From assembly GCA_023244975.1 (NCBI GenBank), contig JAHFLG010000043.1, forward strand, positions 1 through 8,368: a stretch of DNA of 8,368 nt. Direction: 5' to 3'. A program made the position numbers and the translations under genes. Origin of the DNA: Candidatus Harrisonbacteria bacterium (GTDB lineage Bacteria > Patescibacteriota > Minisyncoccia > UBA6257 > 1-14-0-10-44-23). Positions 5,522 through 8,368 of this stretch are shown here, in pieces. Below the pieces are notes generated by a model. That model was not told the DNA's origin. It worked only from the letters and a program-made list of their open reading frames with translations, and made no database searches. Within the stretch, counting starts at the first letter, position 1, and every line of letters begins with the position of its first letter.

Positions 5522-6487
5522 ATGGATGAGCCACAACTTAACATTCCTGTAACTCCGACAGCTCCGGCTCAAAATCCAAATGAGCAAGATATCCGCACTA
5601 TGCGCGCTGATTTGGGAACCACTACTCCTGCTCCTAATTTGCCTACCTTTGACGGCGAAGAACCGGCTTTTACTCCGGAGACTACGACTCCGGGCTCTCA
5701 AGATAGCACGGTTGATCAGATGCTCGCGGCTCAAAAATCAAACACCCTTATCTGGCTCGTCGGAGGAATTATCGGTTTTGTGGTTCTAGCCGCAGTCGGC
5801 TACTTTGTTGTCTATCCTTTATTTAACAAGGCTAGTTCTCCAGCGCCGACTCCGGTCGTAGAACAGCCCGTGATTGCTCAACCCGCGACTCCGACCTCAC
5901 CGGCTCCTGTACAGCCGGCGGCAGCCAAACACCTAAGCCAATTTATTAATCCTCCTATTGCAACAGTTAATGCTCAATTACCGGCAGCTCTGCCCGGCAG
6001 CACTCAACTCATGGAAGCAATGCGAGGAGCCTTGGTACAACAAGGGCAAGCTGCTCTATCCGGTCTAACCGAAGTAATCGTCACAACCCCGACTGGTCCT
6101 CTGTCTGCACAGGAATTCCTTTATGCTACCGCCCCGAGTATCGACGGATATGCAGATTCTCTAGAAACCGACTTTACGGCATTTATCTATAAAGATACTG
6201 CTGGTATCTGGCCGGGGTATGTGATGCAATTCAAAGCAGGGAGCGCGCAGTCAGTCATCGTTACTACAGCCGCGATACTAGAAAAACTTGCACTCAAAAA
6301 CTTCTTTGTTGTCGACCCCGGAGTGCTCGCACCATTTAAAGGCGGCACAGTCAACGGAATCTCGGACCGCTATGCTGTGGGTAAGACCGCGGGCGCCTCA
6401 TTTGGTTACCTTGTCAAGAATAACAAACTACTGATCTCGACTTCATTTGCGGGCATGAAAGAGGCGCTTCGCCTCATGGGTCTCTAA
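5522..6487 (+). CDS. single-pass membrane protein with Pro/Thr-rich tails, unknown function
   Basis: No family is recognised with confidence. The 321 residues comprise a Pro/Thr/acidic N-terminal tail (1-72), one membrane segment (about 76-98, ending GYFVVYPLF at 93-101), a Pro/Ala/Val linker (104-135) and a folded-looking C-terminal domain (about 136-321). There is no cysteine, in sharp contrast to the divergent neighbour. The C-terminal domain ends with a strand-helix pattern, NNKLLISTSFAGMKEAL (300-316), reminiscent of the end of extracytoplasmic DUF3352-like proteins, but this is only a resemblance. The N-terminus is probably inside and the C-domain outside. The ATG is the first in frame after a predicted promoter and follows the 13-bp inverted repeat by one base. 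It has no Shine-Dalgarno. The TAATG junction couples it to the next gene, so the two products likely work together. Confidence 0.8.
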   Translation: MDEPQLNIPVTPTAPAQNPNEQDIRTMRADLGTTTPAPNLPTFDGEEPAFTPETTTPGSQDSTVDQMLAAQKSNTLIWLVGGIIGFVVLAAVGYFVVYPLFNKASSPAPTPVVEQPVIAQPATPTSPAPVQPAAAKHLSQFINPPIATVNAQLPAALPGSTQLMEAMRGALVQQGQAALSGLTEVIVTTPTGPLSAQEFLYATAPSIDGYADSLETDFTAFIYKDTAGIWPGYVMQFKAGSAQSVIVTTAAILEKLALKNFFVVDPGVLAPFKGGTVNGISDRYAVGKTAGASFGYLVKNNKLLISTSFAGMKEALRLMGL

Positions 6488-6792
6488 TGGAAACAAAAAT
6501 CCAAGTTCCTAAACCCGAGGTTGCTGTCCGCACCCTGTCTTCAGACATAGGTTCTATTGAAGCCGGAAATCAGAAACCCATTGCTAAGCTGATGTTTATG
6601 GATCTGTCGCGCGAAGACGAAGAAGATGATCAGATGAGTGGTCAGCCAAAAAAGAGCCACGCAAAACAAATTATCCTCTCGTTAATTCTTCTTTCAATCC
6701 TCGTGATCGGGTATTTTTTCATCTACCCAATGCTGAAAGAGGCCTTTTACCCAAGTGTTGTTGATGATCGTCTTCCCGTAGCCGGTAACTAA
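6487..6792 (+). CDS. small single-pass membrane protein, unknown function
   Basis: The 101 residues consist of a cytoplasmic N-terminal tail of about 60, with a very acidic patch REDEEDDQ (42-49) followed by a basic patch, one membrane segment (about 61-80) and a short outside tail (81-101). The membrane segment ends GYFFIYPML (75-83), closely matching GYFVVYPLF of the upstream product, so the two may share ancestry, with this one lacking the extracytoplasmic domain. Its ATG overlaps the upstream stop (TAATG, one shared base), which argues for coupled translation and for the gene being real. Its last 74 bases overlap the 3' end of comM on the other strand. No terminator is seen after it. A function as a small partner of the 321-aa protein is inferred from the junction only. 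Confidence 0.75.
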   Translation: METKIQVPKPEVAVRTLSSDIGSIEAGNQKPIAKLMFMDLSREDEEDDQMSGQPKKSHAKQIILSLILLSILVIGYFFIYPMLKEAFYPSVVDDRLPVAGN

Positions 6793-8311
6793 ATGCCTCG
6801 TTAATCGCTGTTATACCCACCTCGTCTTGGTCTTCCAAGTCAGCAATAGTCTGAGCAACTTTTAAAATCCGATAGTATCCGCGCGCGGAAATAAGTGACT
6901 TATCAAATACCGCGTTAATATGCGCACTGGCTTCTTTAGTTAGAGTAATCAACTCATCTACGTCTTTTGAGTTGAGCTCGCTATTGGTAAGAATTTTTTT
7001 GCCGCGAGATTTTTTGGCAAAGCGCGCATGCTGCCGATTACGAGCTCCAAGAACCCGTGCTTTTACATCATCAGTGTCTTTACTCACGTGCTCAGTGCGC
7101 AGTTGCTGAATACTCAGCCGCGGCACCGTTATCTGAATATCTATGCGATCAAGCAGGGGACCGGAAACTTTTTTCTGATACCGGCGTACTTCAAACTCTG
7201 AGCACCTGCAGTTTTTTTCGCTGTCACCAAAATAGCCGCACGGACACGGGTTCATGGCCGCAACAAGCATAAACCGCGCCGGAAAAGTCAGGTTGTTTTT
7301 TATTCGGTTGACCACGGCCTTGCCGCTTTCAAGGGGCTGACGCAACGCCTCAAGCAAATCGCGGCGAAATTCCGGAAGCTCATCAAGAAATAAGACACCG
7401 CGATGTGCGAGACTAATCTCGCCGGGACGCGGGTTGGTGCCTCCGCCGACCACCGCCACCGGTGAGGCAGTCTGATGTGGAGCTCGAAATGGCCGATACC
7501 CAATATATGAATCTTCCTTGAGCAGTCCGGCGCTGGAATAGATGCCGGTCACTTCAATGATCTCTTCAAGAGCCGGAGCCGGCAAAATAGATGTGATAGC
7601 CTGAGCCAACATGGTCTTGCCGGTTCCCGGAGGACCGACCATAAGCAAATTATGTCCTCCGGCCGCAGCGATCATAAGCGCCCGCTTAGCATTTGCCTGA
7701 CCCTTGATATCGGCGATACAAAGAAATGGAGATTCAGGAGGCTTTATGACATTAGTTGTCGGTTGCGGATCTATGAGCGTACGTTCTTCAAGATGATCGA
7801 TCAGCTGGCTCAAAGTTAGTACCGGCACCACTATAATTCCGGGAATAATAGCGGCTTCAATAGCATTGGCTGCCGGAAGAGCGAGGTAGGGGATCTTTGC
7901 TTTCTGAGCGAGACGGGCGATATTGAGAGCGCCTGAGATCGGGCGCAATGTGCCGTCAAGAGATAACTCTCCGGCAAAGAGAATTGCTTTTGTATTAAAC
8001 GGTTTGATTTGTTCGCTGGCGAGAAGGTAACCGAGGGCAATGGAAAGATCGTATTGACTGCCTGTTTTTTTAATGTCAGCAGGGGCAAGATTGATGATAA
8101 CCTTGCGATTCTCTTTTTCGGGCGGCTTGATATCCATATTCTTCAGCGCCGAGTTGATGCGCTCTTTCGATTCCGAAAGAGCCTTGTCGCCAAGACCAAC
8201 AATAGTAAAGGCGTGAAGGCCGGCACGGATATCTGTCTCTACCTCAATAAGACGAGCGTCAACACCTTCAAGTTCAGCGGATAAGACGCTGCTAAAATGC
8301 CTGATTCCCAT
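6719..8311 (-). CDS. comM: ComM/YifB family Mg-chelatase-like AAA+ ATPase
   Basis: ComM is a hexameric AAA+ helicase that promotes branch migration during integration of DNA taken up by transformation. Counting from the ATG at 8311 (530 residues): an N-terminal Lon-protease-like (ChlI) domain at about 1-165, with FTIVGLGDKALSESKERI and KKTGSQYDLSIALGYLL; Walker A GPPGTGKT (226-233); APHQTASPVAVVGGG (277-291); Walker B LFLDEL (307-312); a metal-like CPC...CRC cluster (Cys356, 358, 368, 370); LLDRIDI (386-392); and a C-terminal helical domain with SARGYYRILKVAQTIADL. An upstream in-frame ATG at 8350 is rejected because the 13 added residues fall in the promoter and family members start close to MGI. 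About 20 residues past the usual YR end (510) are extra and overlap the 101-aa gene. The stop is TGA. Confidence 0.95.
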   Translation of the reverse strand: MGIRHFSSVLSAELEGVDARLIEVETDIRAGLHAFTIVGLGDKALSESKERINSALKNMDIKPPEKENRKVIINLAPADIKKTGSQYDLSIALGYLLASEQIKPFNTKAILFAGELSLDGTLRPISGALNIARLAQKAKIPYLALPAANAIEAAIIPGIIVVPVLTLSQLIDHLEERTLIDPQPTTNVIKPPESPFLCIADIKGQANAKRALMIAAAGGHNLLMVGPPGTGKTMLAQAITSILPAPALEEIIEVTGIYSSAGLLKEDSYIGYRPFRAPHQTASPVAVVGGGTNPRPGEISLAHRGVLFLDELPEFRRDLLEALRQPLESGKAVVNRIKNNLTFPARFMLVAAMNPCPCGYFGDSEKNCRCSEFEVRRYQKKVSGPLLDRIDIQITVPRLSIQQLRTEHVSKDTDDVKARVLGARNRQHARFAKKSRGKKILTNSELNSKDVDELITLTKEASAHINAVFDKSLISARGYYRILKVAQTIADLEDQDEVGITAINEAFSYRLREDDHQQHLGKRPLSALGR

Positions 8312-8322
8312 ACTGTTGATAT

Positions 8323-8350
8323 AGTATACCAACACTATGTAGAAGTGCAA
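8323..8350 (-). promoter_or_regulatory. promoter of comM
   Basis: On the minus strand, TATACT (8328-8323) is preceded by TGG (8331-8329), an extended -10. A weak -35, TTGCAC (8350-8345), lies 16 bases upstream. The expected start is only a few bases from the ATG at 8311, so the mRNA would have a very short leader or be nearly leaderless, and no Shine-Dalgarno is present. Confidence 0.55.
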
Positions 8351-8368
8351 TACAAGAGCCTTCTATGC

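Noticed and set aside
5505..5552. Mini-ORF of 15 codons (MYLLLLWMSHNLTFL) starting in the palindrome loop, with AAAAGG upstream
   Set aside because: The predicted transcript starts near 5499, so the AAAAGG would not be in the mRNA. The frame overlaps the real start and is probably chance.
8009..8284. 91-codon plus-strand frame opposite comM
   Set aside because: It is antisense to the conserved N-terminal ComM domain with no independent signal. The frames at 7057-7272 and 7831-8088 are shadows for the same reason.
189..8311. UGA=Gly recoding as in some CPR lineages
   Set aside because: No in-frame TGA occurs inside any conserved gene. TGA appears only as the comM stop and the possible stop at 23-25, and conserved glycines use GGN.
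8312..8350. Thirteen-residue N-terminal extension of ComM (MHFYIVLVYYINS)
   Set aside because: It would be encoded within the predicted -35/-10 region and family proteins begin near MGI, so the start at 8311 is preferred.
1..8368. CRISPR array, tRNA, rRNA or insertion sequence
   Set aside because: I saw no regularly spaced repeats, no cloverleaf, no rRNA-like stretch and no transposase. The only mobile-type element is the palindrome at 2139-2198.

Overview
The window looks like a piece of a small, compact bacterial genome, most likely from the Candidate Phyla Radiation (Patescibacteria). This is inferred from gene style, not from a marker tree. Ribosomal protein S1 has only four S1 repeats, gaps between genes are often under 5 bases, small membrane proteins of no recognised family sit beside core genes, and ComM is of the short YifB type. 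All genes read cleanly with TAA, TAG and TGA as stops, so nothing suggests the UGA=Gly code of some CPR lineages.

Region 1 (1-4326, + strand) is an RNA and translation cluster. It holds a possible tail of an upstream gene, a strong stem-loop, a good promoter and a structured leader. These are followed by rpsA (S1), rpsO (S15), a NYN/LabA-type putative ribonuclease and pnp (PNPase). The first three genes are 1-4 bases apart. The 113-base gap before pnp holds a 60-base near-perfect hairpin of a dispersed-repeat type. Together the genes cover mRNA binding, 30S assembly and RNA decay.

Region 2 (4323-6792) is the accessory part and the least explained. A minus-strand gene for a single-pass, 16-cysteine, glycine-linker surface protein ends in the same CTAG as pnp. 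It is divergent from a two-gene + strand operon (321 aa and 101 aa) whose products share a transmembrane-end signature, GYF-(V/F)(V/I)-YP. The 107-base divergent region carries back-to-back extended -10 promoters and a perfect 13-bp inverted repeat that covers the operon promoter's -10 and runs to one base before the start codon. It looks like a small, possibly co-regulated cell-surface locus.

Region 3 (6719-8350, - strand) is comM/yifB, an AAA+ helicase linked to natural transformation. Its 3' end overlaps the 101-aa gene tail to tail by 74 bases.

Across the window, the four supportable promoters all have an extended -10 (TGnTAnnnT), and no assigned start codon has a proper Shine-Dalgarno sequence in front of it.
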